From contig NZ_NMUN01000003.1 in NCBI RefSeq assembly GCF_002812725.1, forward strand, positions 186,001 to 250,000: 64,000 nucleotides of DNA, in the 5' to 3' direction. The notes under the pieces were generated by a model. It searched no databases. It was given only the letters and a program-made list of their open reading frames with translations, and was not told the DNA's origin. Below, in pieces: positions 31,130 through 39,544 of the stretch. Positions within the stretch are counted from its first letter, which is position 1. Each line of letters begins with the position of its first letter. A program made the translations under genes and the position numbers. This DNA is from Microbacterium sp. BR1. GTDB lineage: Bacteria; Actinomycetota; Actinomycetes; Actinomycetales; Microbacteriaceae.

Positions 31130-32356
31130 ATGAGCACCCTCCGACCCCTCGATCAATCCTCGAAGCTGAAGAACGTCCTCTACGAGATCCGCGGCAACGC
31201 CCTCGTCGAGGCCGCCCGGCTCGAGGCCGAGGGCCAGACGGTCCTGAAGCTCAACACCGGCAACCCCGCGACGTTCGGGTTCGAGGCGCCGTACCAGATC
31301 GTCCGCGACATGATCGCGGCGATGCCCACGGCGCACGGGTACAGCGAGAGCCGAGGCATCCTGTCGGCCCGTCAGGCGGTCGTGTACCGCTACGAAGAAG
31401 AGCCCGGCTTCCCGCGCATCGACCCCGACGACGTCTTCCTCGGCAACGGCGTCTCCGAACTCATCACGATGACCATGCAGGCGCTGCTCGACGAGGGTGA
31501 TGAGGTGTTGATCCCGGCCCCGGACTATCCGCTGTGGACGGCCATGACGAGCCTGTCCGGCGGCACGCCCGTGCACTATCTGTGTGACGAGAATGCCGGG
31601 TGGCAGCCTGACCTCGAAGACATCCGCTCGAAGATCACCCCCCGCACCAAGGCGATCGTGGTCATCAACCCGAACAACCCCACGGGGGCCGTCTACACGC
31701 GCGAGGTGCTCGAAGCGATCGCCGAGATCGCGCGCGAGCATTCGTTGCTGCTCCTCGCGGACGAGATCTACGACCGCATCCTCTTCGACGACGCGAAGCA
31801 CATCCCGATGGCGTCGATCGCGCCGGATCTGCTGTGCCTGACGTTCAACGGCCTGTCCAAGACCTACCGGGTCGCGGGTTACCGCTCGGGATGGGTCGTC
31901 ATCACGGGCCCGAAGGGGCACGCGGCCGGATTCCTCGAGGGCATCAATCTGCTCGCCTCGACGCGCCTGTGCCCGAACGTCCCCGCTCAGCACGCGGTTC
32001 AGGCCGCGCTCTCGGGGGTGCAGTCCATCGATGCGCTCATCGCGCCCTCCGGTCGGCTGCACGAGCAGCGTGATGTCGCATGGGAGGGACTCGAGTCCAT
32101 TCCGGGGGTGTCGTGTGTGCGTCCGCAGGGGGCGCTGTACGCCTTCCCGCGGCTCGACCCCGAGGTGCACGAGATCCGGGACGATGCGAAATTCGTGTAC
32201 GACTTCCTGGTGGCCGAGCGGGTCCTGCTCGTGCAGGGCACGGGCTTCAACTGGCCGACGCCCGACCATCTGCGGGTCGTGACGCTGCCCGAATCGCGGG
32301 TCCTCGCCGACGCGATCGAGCGTCTGGGCAACTTCCTGTCTTCGTACCGGCAGTAG
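31130..32356 (+). CDS. Pyridoxal-phosphate aminotransferase, class I/II (alanine aminotransferase-like)
   Basis: 408 aa. The start STLRPLDQSSKLKNVLYEIRG is typical of the AlaA/AspC-like actinobacterial family. PLP residues: NPNNPTGAVY, DEIYDRI and the Schiff-base lysine in FNGLSKTYRVAGYRSGW. The C-terminal RVVTLPE arginine binds the substrate carboxylate. Alanine/2-oxoglutarate transamination is the likely reaction; aspartate use is possible. The mRNA is probably leaderless (TATCCT 6 nt upstream). Confidence 0.88.
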   Translation: MSTLRPLDQSSKLKNVLYEIRGNALVEAARLEAEGQTVLKLNTGNPATFGFEAPYQIVRDMIAAMPTAHGYSESRGILSARQAVVYRYEEEPGFPRIDPDDVFLGNGVSELITMTMQALLDEGDEVLIPAPDYPLWTAMTSLSGGTPVHYLCDENAGWQPDLEDIRSKITPRTKAIVVINPNNPTGAVYTREVLEAIAEIAREHSLLLLADEIYDRILFDDAKHIPMASIAPDLLCLTFNGLSKTYRVAGYRSGWVVITGPKGHAAGFLEGINLLASTRLCPNVPAQHAVQAALSGVQSIDALIAPSGRLHEQRDVAWEGLESIPGVSCVRPQGALYAFPRLDPEVHEIRDDAKFVYDFLVAERVLLVQGTGFNWPTPDHLRVVTLPESRVLADAIERLGNFLSSYRQ

Positions 32357-32413
32357 TCGCTAGCACGTCGACGGGATCCGTCAAGGCCCTGTGCGGGGCG
32401 GCGATGATCGTCC

Positions 32414-32419
32414 TATCGT
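32414..32419 (+). promoter_or_regulatory. -10 element of the gene at 32427 (leaderless)
   Basis: TATCGT followed by 7 nt (gccgaac) and ATG 32427. Confidence 0.5.
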
Positions 32420-32426
32420 GCCGAAC

Positions 32427-32780
32427 ATGGCTATCGAATTGAATGGACCGGCGCTGCGGCAGGCGCGTTCGCTCATACGTGACGGCAAGGTGGTGCGAGA
32501 CGAGCGCGACGACTGGTCGGAAGCGGCACCGACCGCCGACGACGAGAACGCGTTCATCGAGCGAGAGGGCTGGACGGCCTTCTCGCATTGGCACCTCGGA
32601 ATCGACAGATCGGCGAACCCCGAGACGAAGCAGGCCTACAGCTTTCCCTACGGCGACTTCGACCGGGTCCACCGCTCGGGTGTGATCTCGGGGGAGAGTC
32701 GTGCCGGTCAATACGATCACGACGAAATCGAGCGCGAGTTGAAGAAGCTCCTCGAGCTGATCGACGCAGAGGGGTCCTGA
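32427..32780 (+). CDS. Conserved hypothetical small protein
   Basis: 117 aa, acidic and soluble. Features: an N-terminal LNGPALRQARSLIRDG helix, a Trp/His-containing centre (GWTAFSHWHLGID), aromatic FPYGDFDRVHRSG, and a C-terminal Glu/Lys/Leu helix (HDEIERELKKLLELI). I do not recognise a named domain. ATG 32427 is chosen from the TATCGT element 7 nt upstream. It is convergent with the DHA2 exporter, 9 nt away. Confidence 0.7.
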   Translation: MAIELNGPALRQARSLIRDGKVVRDERDDWSEAAPTADDENAFIEREGWTAFSHWHLGIDRSANPETKQAYSFPYGDFDRVHRSGVISGESRAGQYDHDEIERELKKLLELIDAEGS

Positions 32781-32789
32781 CGCGCCGAC

Positions 32790-34265
32790 TCAGACGAGCG
32801 CCCGCGCGACCTCGGCGGGTTCGTCCTGCATCATGGGCTTCTTGACGAAGAACACGAACACGATGATCGCGACCGAGGCGATGGCCGCGACCACGAGTGC
32901 TCCGTGCGTGCCCTCTGCCACCGATTCGGGTGTCGCGGTCGTTCCGCGGCCCATGGCGTAGATCACCATGAACACCGAGGTGCCGAGGGCTCCGGCGATC
33001 TGCTGCGCCGTGCCGATGCCCGCGCTCGCGTAGGTGTAGTACTTCGGTCGCACCCCCGCCATGGCGACCGTGAACAGCGGCGAGAACAGCAGCGCCAGAC
33101 CCGAGCACAGGATGAGGTAGAGCACGGCGACCGTGCCGGTCGACGCATTCGGCGTGAAGAGGATCGCCATGAGCGTCAACGCGAAGGTCGTGATGAAGGC
33201 GCCCGGGATGATGAGAGGGCGCGGGCCGATCTTGTCGTACAATCCGCCGACCAGCGGGCCGGCGAGTCCCATGAGCAGACCGCCCGGCATGACGATGAGG
33301 CCGGACTGCAGCGGGTCCGCGCCCAGGCCCTCCTGGATGTAGAAGGGCAGCAGCGTGAGCGATCCGAACAGGATCGCGTTCATCACGACCATCGTGACGA
33401 GAGCCCACGTGAAGGTGCTCGAGGTGAAGATACGCAGATCGATTAGGGCCGAATCGGTGCGCTGCAGCCGCAGCTGTCGCAGCACGAACACCGTCAGGGC
33501 GATCAGGCCGATCCCGAGCGGCACCCACGGCGGGATCCCGCCCGCGTCGCTCACCCGGTCCCCGAAACTCGCCAGGCCGTAGATGATGCCTCCGAACGCG
33601 AAGATCGACAGGATCACCGAGATCACGTCGACCGGCACCTTCGCGGTCGGGGTGATGTTGACCATGCGTCGCATACCGAGCACGAGCGAGATGATCCCGA
33701 GCGGGAGGATCGTGAGGAACAGAGCCGACCACGGAAGGAAGGTGACGATGACTCCGCCGACCAACGGGCCGAGCACCGGGGCGACCGAGATCACGACGCC
33801 GATCAGGCCCATCATGACCCCGCGCCGGGATGCCGGCACCACCGTCATGATGGTGGTCATGAGCAGGGGAGTCATGACTCCTGTGCCTGCCGCCTGAAGA
33901 ATGCGCGCGAGCAGCAACACGCCGAACTGGATGCTCTCTGGCAGAAGGGTCGCGACGGCACCCACCGCGGTACCCGCGACGAAGAGCGAGATGGCTCCCA
34001 GGAAGACCTGTCGCGTCGTGAACCGCTTCATCAGGAACCCGGTCAGCGGGATCACGACCGCCATCGTGAGCATGTACGCCGTCACGAGGAACTGACCGGT
34101 AACGGGGTCTACCCCGAGGTCCTTCATGATCGTGGGGAGCGCGACGCCGACGATGGTCTCGTTGAGCATGACGACGAAGGCGCTCGCGAGCAGGAGAGCG
34201 AGGACGATGCGATTCGCGGGGGAGATCTTCTCGGGCGCGGAAGAGGCTTTCGGGAGGGCAGTCAC
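32790..34265 (-). CDS. MFS multidrug exporter, DHA2 (14-helix) family
   Basis: 491 aa with about 14 hydrophobic helices. The first helix carries the DHA2 motif NETIVGVALPTIMKDLGV; loop 2-3 has GFLMKRFTTRQVFLG (motif A-like); helix 5 has the antiporter GPLVGGVIV motif (motif C). Proton-driven export of drugs or metabolites is expected; the substrate is unknown. GTG 34265 is used: CATGAT lies 6 nt upstream, possibly a leaderless -10. The frame is open to 34367. No regulator adjoins it. Confidence 0.87.
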   Translation of the reverse strand: MTALPKASSAPEKISPANRIVLALLLASAFVVMLNETIVGVALPTIMKDLGVDPVTGQFLVTAYMLTMAVVIPLTGFLMKRFTTRQVFLGAISLFVAGTAVGAVATLLPESIQFGVLLLARILQAAGTGVMTPLLMTTIMTVVPASRRGVMMGLIGVVISVAPVLGPLVGGVIVTFLPWSALFLTILPLGIISLVLGMRRMVNITPTAKVPVDVISVILSIFAFGGIIYGLASFGDRVSDAGGIPPWVPLGIGLIALTVFVLRQLRLQRTDSALIDLRIFTSSTFTWALVTMVVMNAILFGSLTLLPFYIQEGLGADPLQSGLIVMPGGLLMGLAGPLVGGLYDKIGPRPLIIPGAFITTFALTLMAILFTPNASTGTVAVLYLILCSGLALLFSPLFTVAMAGVRPKYYTYASAGIGTAQQIAGALGTSVFMVIYAMGRGTTATPESVAEGTHGALVVAAIASVAIIVFVFFVKKPMMQDEPAEVARALV

Positions 34266-34329
34266 GGTGTCATCATGGCAGGGCGGCGCTCTCGCCGGTT
34301 GCCGGTGACCGCGTCGTGCGTGTGACCGG

Positions 34330-34830
34330 CTACAGCAGAGCCAAGGATGTTGCACGCCAGCGCCCATCCGTGCCCTCGAGCCGCAGGGCGATCGCTCGCG
34401 TGCGGTGCGGGCCCGCGAGGACGACGACGGATTCGACCACGCCGTCCGCGGGCGACATGTGTCGGACGCGGAGGATGTCGAACACGGGGCGCGTCGCCCG
34501 CACGCCGCGCGCGTTGCGGGCGCGGGTGGCGAGGTTGCTTCGTGTCAGCAGCCTCCGGTATGCGTCTTCAGCGAACCACCGGGCGAGTTGGTCGACCTCT
34601 CGCACCCCGGCGAAGACTTCCATCACGCCGCGCGCGAGGTTCGTGATCAGTGGCTGCGGATCGGGGAGCTCCGACGACGAGGTGCGCTGCGGGGAGAAGA
34701 ACTCGTCCGCGTCCGCCGAGCGTGCGCGACGTGTGACCCCGGCTTGTGCAGCCACGCGGGGACCGGACGCCGGCCCCGGGGACGCGGTGTCTCGTGCTGT
34801 GCCGGCTGGTGTGCTCATGGAGATCCCCAT
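34330..34830 (-). CDS. Rv3235 family (DUF6459) protein
   Basis: 166 aa. A disordered Ala/Pro/Ser-rich head of ~55 residues precedes a compact alpha/beta domain (PQPLITNLARGVMEVFAGVREVDQLARW; later RVRHMSPADGVVESVVVL and RRWRATSLALL-like end). It matches the small Rv3235-type family, which lies near secA in actinobacteria. The function is unknown. A second ATG at 34818, with GGGGAT upstream, may be the true start. Confidence 0.72.
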   Translation of the reverse strand: MGISMSTPAGTARDTASPGPASGPRVAAQAGVTRRARSADADEFFSPQRTSSSELPDPQPLITNLARGVMEVFAGVREVDQLARWFAEDAYRRLLTRSNLATRARNARGVRATRPVFDILRVRHMSPADGVVESVVVLAGPHRTRAIALRLEGTDGRWRATSLALL

Positions 34831-34874
34831 CTCTCGGGCGGATCGGGCTGAAATTGCAGTAGACCACAGGGAAG

Positions 34875-34890
34875 CCCAGCCCAGGCTGGG
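34875..34890. repeat. Short palindrome between divergent genes
   Basis: CCCAGCC-ca-GGCTGGG, 7-bp arms with a 2-nt loop, just upstream of the DnaA box and the promoter of the gene at 34950. Confidence 0.6.
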
Positions 34891-34901
34891 TATCTGCCCA
34901 C

Positions 34902-34910
34902 TGTGGATAA
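34902..34910 (-). promoter_or_regulatory. Perfect DnaA box (TTATCCACA)
   Basis: TGTGGATAA on +, which is consensus TTATCCACA on -. It is 4 nt before the -35 of the next gene. A second identical site lies at 35912-35920. Confidence 0.6.
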
Positions 34911-34913
34911 CTC

Positions 34914-34943
34914 GTGACCAATCTGAGACTTCTCACCTATGGT
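34914..34943 (+). promoter_or_regulatory. Promoter of the gene at 34950 (leaderless)
   Basis: -35 GTGACC (34914-34919), 18-bp spacer, -10 TATGGT (34938-34943), then 6 nt (cctgtt) and GTG 34950. Confidence 0.6.
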
Positions 34944-34949
34944 CCTGTT

Positions 34950-35564
34950 GTGCGCTGGGAGCGGCTATTCGAAGACCTCGAGGGGCAACTCGCCGCCGAG
35001 TGGGAGAGCGAACGCGCCGCCCTGGAGAGCGAGGGGGAGCGGCTTCGTCTTTCGCGCGTCCGCCTGCACGACCGTTTGGTTGCGCTCGCGGGCGCGGGGG
35101 CGCGGGAGCCGGTCGCCATAGCCCTCGCGGATCGATCCGTCCTACGCGGCACGGTCGAGGCGGTCGGCGTCGACTTCGCCGCTCTTCGCCTCGATGCGTC
35201 CGCGGGCGGTCTCGCGCTCGTGCGCGCGGCCGCCCTCGCGACGATCACGGCATCCGAGGCGGGACTCATGCGCAGCGCACGCCCCGAGGCTCAGCTCGCG
35301 AACTCGGGACTCGCGGAACGGCTGACACTCGGGTTCGTGTTGCGCGACCTCGCGCGTCGGCGCGTACCCGTCCGGATCCACGCTCTGTGGGGCGACGCGG
35401 AATTCGGCACTATCGACCGGGTGGGCGCGGACCATCTCGACTTCGCCGTGCATGACGCCGGTGCCGCACGCCGAAGAGAAGAGGTGCGGGCGTTCCGTCT
35501 CGTGCCGCTCGGCGCGATCGCCTGGCTCATGCTCGAGCGGGGCGAGTCGCCGACGCTGTTGTGA
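34950..35564 (+). CDS. Conserved hypothetical protein with N-terminal coiled coil
   Basis: 204 aa. The first ~45 residues (RWERLFEDLEGQLAAEWESER) form an amphipathic acidic/basic helix likely to be a coiled coil. The rest consists of short beta-strands around VAIALADRSVLRGTVEAVGVDF and VRIHALWGDAEFGTIDRVGADHLDFAV, which look like two SH3-like repeats. No catalytic motif. The start is set by the -10 TATGGT 6 nt upstream rather than GTG 34914. The function is unknown; actinobacterial relatives are annotated only as hypothetical. Confidence 0.72.
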   Translation: MRWERLFEDLEGQLAAEWESERAALESEGERLRLSRVRLHDRLVALAGAGAREPVAIALADRSVLRGTVEAVGVDFAALRLDASAGGLALVRAAALATITASEAGLMRSARPEAQLANSGLAERLTLGFVLRDLARRRVPVRIHALWGDAEFGTIDRVGADHLDFAVHDAGAARRREEVRAFRLVPLGAIAWLMLERGESPTLL

Positions 35565-35588
35565 GGCGCGCCGTCCCGCTGGCGGCGT

Positions 35589-35867
35589 CTATTCGGGTCG
35601 CGCGGCGTTTCCCGAGCCCCACACTTCGGGGAAGCTCGCGGCCTGTGACTGCTGCCACAGGTGCATCTGCCGCGCCTCTTCGACCTGGTCGTCGATATAT
35701 CCGCGCAGACTCTGTTCTTCGATACGCCATTTGGCGGGGGACCCGAGCCGGGCGCCGCGGAGGCGGCCCTCGTGGACCAGGTCCATGACTTCGTCGATGG
35801 AGATGCTCAACAGCTCAGCCACCTGCGACGGAGCCAGGTAGCGAGGGCTGGGGGAGCTCTCGGACAT
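35589..35867 (-). CDS. Small MerR/BldC-like helix-turn-helix protein
   Basis: 92 aa. RYLAPSQVAELLSISIDEVMDLVHEGRLRGARLG is a typical excisionase/BldC-type winged helix: helix-turn-helix plus wing ending in WRIEEQSLRGYIDDQ. A short acidic/Gln-rich tail follows. There is no effector domain. BldC-like proteins bind DNA as head-to-tail filaments on direct repeats; that mode is inferred only. ATG 35867 has CATAAT 6 nt upstream (leaderless); the frame is open to 36032. Confidence 0.82.
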   Translation of the reverse strand: MSESSPSPRYLAPSQVAELLSISIDEVMDLVHEGRLRGARLGSPAKWRIEEQSLRGYIDDQVEEARQMHLWQQSQAASFPEVWGSGNAARPE

Positions 35868-35873
35868 GACCCC

Positions 35874-35879
35874 ATTATG
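35874..35879 (-). promoter_or_regulatory. -10 element of the HTH gene (leaderless)
   Basis: CATAAT on the minus strand, 6 nt (ggggtc) before ATG 35867. Confidence 0.45.
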
Positions 35880-35911
35880 GACCCCTCGAAGCCGTGCCGG
35901 ACACGCTCTCC

Positions 35912-35920
35912 TGTGGATAA
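35912..35920 (-). promoter_or_regulatory. Perfect DnaA box (TTATCCACA), second copy
   Basis: TGTGGATAA on +, in the 177-bp gap between the HTH gene and the SAF gene. It has the same orientation as the site at 34902, 1010 bp away. Confidence 0.6.
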
Positions 35921-36044
35921 CCCGCGGGGCGTGCGAGCGGGATCGGCGACGATGGTGCGGGCACGGAGCGGCCCCCCAGCCGACGCCGTCACCCGTAGCC
36001 ACCCACCGCCACCATCCGACCCGATCCGACACCGGGGGAACGTC

Positions 36045-36671
36045 ATGACAACTCTCGACAGCCCGTCGCGGCGACCCCGCGCCTTCTGGAACGACATGCG
36101 CTTCTTCGTGGGTCTGGGCCTCATCGTGGCCTCGGTGGCGGGCGTGTGGTTGACGGTGACGGCCGCGCGCCAGACGGTTCCCGTCTTCGCCGCGGCGCGC
36201 ACGATCGTGCCAGGGGAGGAGGTGTCGGCCGCGGATCTGCGGGTCGTCGAAGCCTCGCTCGGGGCTGCGGCGGGCGCGTACGTGACCCCGGACGCTCTGG
36301 CGCCCGGGGCGGTCGCGACACGCACGGTCACCGAGGGAGAACTCGTCCCGGTGAGCGCGCTCGCGGACGGCGAACGCAGCCGCACGACGACGGTCGTGGT
36401 ACAGACCACGACCGCGGTGCCGTCGGATGTGACCGTCGGCAGTGTCGTCGAACTCTGGGCATCACCGGCCCTCGAACAGGGCGCGTTCGGTACCCCGGCG
36501 ATCCTCGTAGCGGACGCGACCGTCGCCGCGGTGAAAGAGGCCGACGGTCTGCTGGGTGCGCGGGGGTCAGCGCTCGAACTCGTCGTGCCGCGCTCCGATG
36601 TCGCGGCCGTGCTGCAGGCGGTCGCGGCATCCGCGGCCCTGTCGGTCGTTCCCGCGGCGGGCGGCGCATGA
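36045..36671 (+). CDS. SAF domain membrane-anchored protein (CpaB-like)
   Basis: 208 aa. One membrane helix (residues ~18-40, GLGLIVASVAGVWLTV) precedes an extracytoplasmic SAF domain starting VPVFAAARTIVPGEEVSAADLRVVEA, the fold shared with CpaB/FlgA assembly proteins. The remainder is Val/Ala/Thr-rich beta structure. It is coupled to the ParA/CpaE-like gene by an ATGA overlap. In pilus systems CpaB and CpaE act together, but no secretin or ATPase gene is nearby, so a different envelope role is likely. GGGGGAA precedes the ATG. Confidence 0.8.
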   Translation: MTTLDSPSRRPRAFWNDMRFFVGLGLIVASVAGVWLTVTAARQTVPVFAAARTIVPGEEVSAADLRVVEASLGAAAGAYVTPDALAPGAVATRTVTEGELVPVSALADGERSRTTTVVVQTTTAVPSDVTVGSVVELWASPALEQGAFGTPAILVADATVAAVKEADGLLGARGSALELVVPRSDVAAVLQAVAASAALSVVPAAGGA

Positions 36672-37999
36672 TCCCCCGCATCGTGCTCGCCGTTGCCGGG
36701 CAGCGCGGCGAGAGCCTTGCCGTGGACCTCGGGCGGACGGGTGTTCGCGTCGACACCGTGGTGGACCCCCTCGTGCTCGAGGACCCCAACCTCGCCAGCG
36801 CTCTCCCGGTCCTGGAAGGGGTCGATGTGCTCGTGCTGACGGCGGATCGCCGGACCCTCGGCTCGCACCTGGTCTCGGTGTGCGATCGGCGGGGGATTCG
36901 GCTCGTGCTCCTCGCGGGCGACGCGGACGGCGAGCGGGTCGCTGCGGCGTTCGGGCTCGCCGCTTCCCTCGTCGCGCCGCGCGCAGAAGAGATCGCGGCC
37001 GTGATCCGGGGTGTGATGCAGCACGGTTCGCCGGTCGCCGATGCGAGAGCCGGCCGCGTCGTCGTGGTGTGGGGGCCCGAAGGGGCGCCGGGTCGCTCGA
37101 CGGTGGCGAGCATGCTCGCATTCGAGCTGGCGCGCGGGGGAGGGGGCGCGGCGCTGGTCGATGCCGACTCGCATGCGCCGTCGCTCGCGTTGACGCTCGG
37201 GCTCGCCGACGAGGGCCCCGGGTTTCCCGCGGCGTGTCGGCAGGCAGGCATCGGGACGCTCGATGAGCGCGAACTCACCCGCATCAGCACGCCGGTCCGC
37301 GTCGAGGGCGCGGCCGTCGATGTTCTGTGCGGCATCAATCGTCGAGCTCGATGGCCAGAACTCGCCGACGATCGGGTCGCGGCCGCGCTCGGAGCGGCCC
37401 GCGGCTGGGCGCCGTACACCGTGGTGGATGTCGGTGCGCCACTGGAGCAGGACGAGGAGATCATGCACGACCTCGAGGGTCCGCGCCGCAACGCCGCCAC
37501 GATCGCTTCGCTCCGCGCGGCCGACGTGATCGTGGCCGTGTGCACCGCCGATCCCGTCGGCATCGCCCGCTTCGTCCGCGGGCACGCCGAGGTGCGTGCC
37601 GTCGCGGGAGCGACGCCGGTGCTCGTCATCGCCAACCGTCTGCGGCCGGGTGGACTCGGACTCGATGCCCGGGGGCAGGTTCGTCGCACGCTGGACCGGT
37701 TCGCCGATATCCGAGATGTGTCGTTTCTCCCGGCGGATCAACGCGCGGTGGACGCCGCTGTGCTGCAGGCCCAGCCGATCGCCGCGGTGGCGCCGCGATC
37801 AGCGCTCGTGGCCGCCGTGCGTCGCTTCACGGGCGACACTCTGCTGCCCGCACTCGGACGAGTCGGCGGCGCGCCCGACGCGCAGTCCGGCTCTCGAAAC
37901 GGCACGGCAGAGACGGCGCGCCCGCACCGACGATCGTCCATGTTCTCGCGAGGACGGCGGCATGGCGGTGACGGGCGGGAGAACCGGCTCACGGCATAG
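36668..37999 (+). CDS. ParA/MinD/CpaE-like P-loop protein with altered Walker A
   Basis: 443 aa. The N-terminal ~115 residues look like a degenerate receiver-like domain, as in CpaE. An ATPase-like domain starts VVVVWGPEGAPGRSTVA (~130-146). The Walker A loop has neither the signature lysine nor the P-loop lysine (Glu and Arg instead), whereas the Walker B-like strand YTVVDVGAPLEQ and switch regions remain. Nucleotide hydrolysis is uncertain. It is coupled to the SAF gene, which suggests a localisation partner. The tail is basic and disordered. Confidence 0.75.
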   Translation: MIPRIVLAVAGQRGESLAVDLGRTGVRVDTVVDPLVLEDPNLASALPVLEGVDVLVLTADRRTLGSHLVSVCDRRGIRLVLLAGDADGERVAAAFGLAASLVAPRAEEIAAVIRGVMQHGSPVADARAGRVVVVWGPEGAPGRSTVASMLAFELARGGGGAALVDADSHAPSLALTLGLADEGPGFPAACRQAGIGTLDERELTRISTPVRVEGAAVDVLCGINRRARWPELADDRVAAALGAARGWAPYTVVDVGAPLEQDEEIMHDLEGPRRNAATIASLRAADVIVAVCTADPVGIARFVRGHAEVRAVAGATPVLVIANRLRPGGLGLDARGQVRRTLDRFADIRDVSFLPADQRAVDAAVLQAQPIAAVAPRSALVAAVRRFTGDTLLPALGRVGGAPDAQSGSRNGTAETARPHRRSSMFSRGRRHGGDGRENRLTA

Positions 38000-38002
38000 G
38001 CT
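37997..38002 (+). promoter_or_regulatory. -10 element of the PdtaS-like gene (leaderless)
   Basis: TAGGCT overlaps the preceding stop codon; 6 nt (ggatcg) follow before GTG 38009. Confidence 0.5.
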
Positions 38003-38008
38003 GGATCG

Positions 38009-39502
38009 GTGCCGACCCTCAGTGAACTCGTCTCCGCCCAAGGCCGTTCGAGCGCCGACGACATCGAGTGGTTGCATCGCCTCGCGGGTGACGGACAGCT
38101 CCTCGCAGACCTCGCCTTCGCCGACATCGTGTTCTGGGTGCCGACGAAGGATGACTCGTTCATCGCCGTCGCCCACACGCGTCCCTCGGGTGCGGCCACC
38201 CTCTTCTACCGCGACATCGTCGGCGATCAGGTGCGTCCGCAGTGGCGGACGCAGGTTCAGGATGCGGCGCAGGGCGTCCGCATCATCGACTCGGCCTCTC
38301 CCGATTGGTTCGAAGAGACACCGACGCGCGTCCGTGCGGTCCCGATCGTGCGCGGCCCGCTCCGCGATGGCAGCGATCCCGTCGTGCTCGGCGTCCTGAC
38401 GCGGCACACGAACCTGGGTGAGGCACGAACCCCCAGTCGGCAGCAGATCACCTTCAACGACTGCGCGGACGATCTGTTCGGCATGATCGCGCGCGGCGAC
38501 TTCCCCGACCTGTCTGCCCCGACCGGCCCGCGCCGCGGCGCGCCCCGCGCATCCGACGGTCTCATCCGTCTGGACGTCGACGGCACGACGACCTTCGCGA
38601 GCCCCAACGCTCTCTCGGCATGGGGGCGTCTCGGCTTCGACGACGAGCTCGAGGGTGAGTCGCTCAGCGAGGTCACGACCCGCATCCTTCCCGCGAAGGA
38701 GACGATCGACGAGTCGCTCCCGCTGGTCGTGACGGGCCGAGCCCCGTGGCGTGCCGACATCGAGGCGCGCGGGGTCACGGTGTCCCTCCGTGCGATCCCT
38801 CTCCGCGAGCACGGTGAGCGCGCGGGTGCGATCATCCTGTGCCGTGACGTCACCGAACTGCGGCACCAGGAGCAGGAACTCATCACCAAGGATGCGACGA
38901 TCCGTGAGATCCATCACCGCGTCAAGAACAACCTGCAGACCGTCGCATCCCTCCTGCGCATCCAGTCCCGCCGCACGCACTCCGAAGAAGCGCGCGAGGC
39001 GCTGACGCAGGCCATGCGGCGCGTATCGGCGATCGCCGTCGTGCACGACACCCTGTCGGAGGGTCTGACGCAGACGGTCGACTTCGACGAGGTCTTCGAT
39101 CGCGTTCTCAAGCTCGTCGCCGAGGTCGCGGCCGGCGCGGGAACGCGCGCCCAGACGCGTTCGAGCGGGACCTTCGGCAAGTTACCGAGCGCGTACGCCA
39201 CGCCGCTCGCCCTCGCGCTCACCGAACTCGTGACGAACGCCGTGGAACACGGGTTGGCGGGTCGCGAGGGCAAGGTCGAGATCGAGGCGAAGCGTTCGTC
39301 GTCGCGGCTCAAGGTCAGCGTCCGCGACACCGGCGTCGGCCTGGCCGAGGGTCAGGTCGGCCGCGGGCTGGGGACACAGATCGTCCGCACGCTGATCCAG
39401 GGAGAGCTGGGCGGCACGATCGACTGGCACACGATCATGGGCAGCGGAACAGAAGTCACGATCGACATCCCGTTGCGATGGATCGACAGGCCGAAAGCCT
39501 GA
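38009..39502 (+). CDS. pdtaS: PdtaS-like soluble sensor histidine kinase (HisKA_2)
   Basis: 497 aa, no membrane helix. A GAF domain (~1-165), a PAS domain (~175-290), then HisKA_2 with EIHHRVKNNLQTVASLL (phospho-acceptor in the His302-His303 pair) and a HATPase domain (LALTELVTNAVEHGL, DTGVGL, GRGLGTQIV). It matches Rv3220c, which phosphorylates the antiterminator PdtaR in response to Cu/NO or lipids. The neighbouring whiB1 gene is the same as in mycobacteria. No PdtaR gene lies in the window. Confidence 0.9.
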   Translation: MPTLSELVSAQGRSSADDIEWLHRLAGDGQLLADLAFADIVFWVPTKDDSFIAVAHTRPSGAATLFYRDIVGDQVRPQWRTQVQDAAQGVRIIDSASPDWFEETPTRVRAVPIVRGPLRDGSDPVVLGVLTRHTNLGEARTPSRQQITFNDCADDLFGMIARGDFPDLSAPTGPRRGAPRASDGLIRLDVDGTTTFASPNALSAWGRLGFDDELEGESLSEVTTRILPAKETIDESLPLVVTGRAPWRADIEARGVTVSLRAIPLREHGERAGAIILCRDVTELRHQEQELITKDATIREIHHRVKNNLQTVASLLRIQSRRTHSEEAREALTQAMRRVSAIAVVHDTLSEGLTQTVDFDEVFDRVLKLVAEVAAGAGTRAQTRSSGTFGKLPSAYATPLALALTELVTNAVEHGLAGREGKVEIEAKRSSSRLKVSVRDTGVGLAEGQVGRGLGTQIVRTLIQGELGGTIDWHTIMGSGTEVTIDIPLRWIDRPKA

Positions 39503-39514
39503 GTCGGTGAGACC

Positions 39515-39540
39515 GCGGGGCGGAGCCGGAGAGGCCCCGC
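39515..39540. terminator. Hairpin between convergent pdtaS and whiB1
   Basis: GCGGGGC (39515-39521) and GCCCCGC (39534-39540), 7-bp arms with a 12-nt loop. It is probably bidirectional; there is no strong U-tract. Confidence 0.55.
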
Positions 39541-39544
39541 CGGC

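Noticed and set aside
34902..35920. Replication origin
   Set aside because: There are only two DnaA boxes, no AT-rich unwinding element, and no dnaA, dnaN, parAB or rpmH genes nearby.
36668..37999. Chromosome partitioning ParA
   Set aside because: No parB or parS is present, the Walker A lysines are missing, and the partner is a SAF membrane protein, so CpaE-like is a better description.
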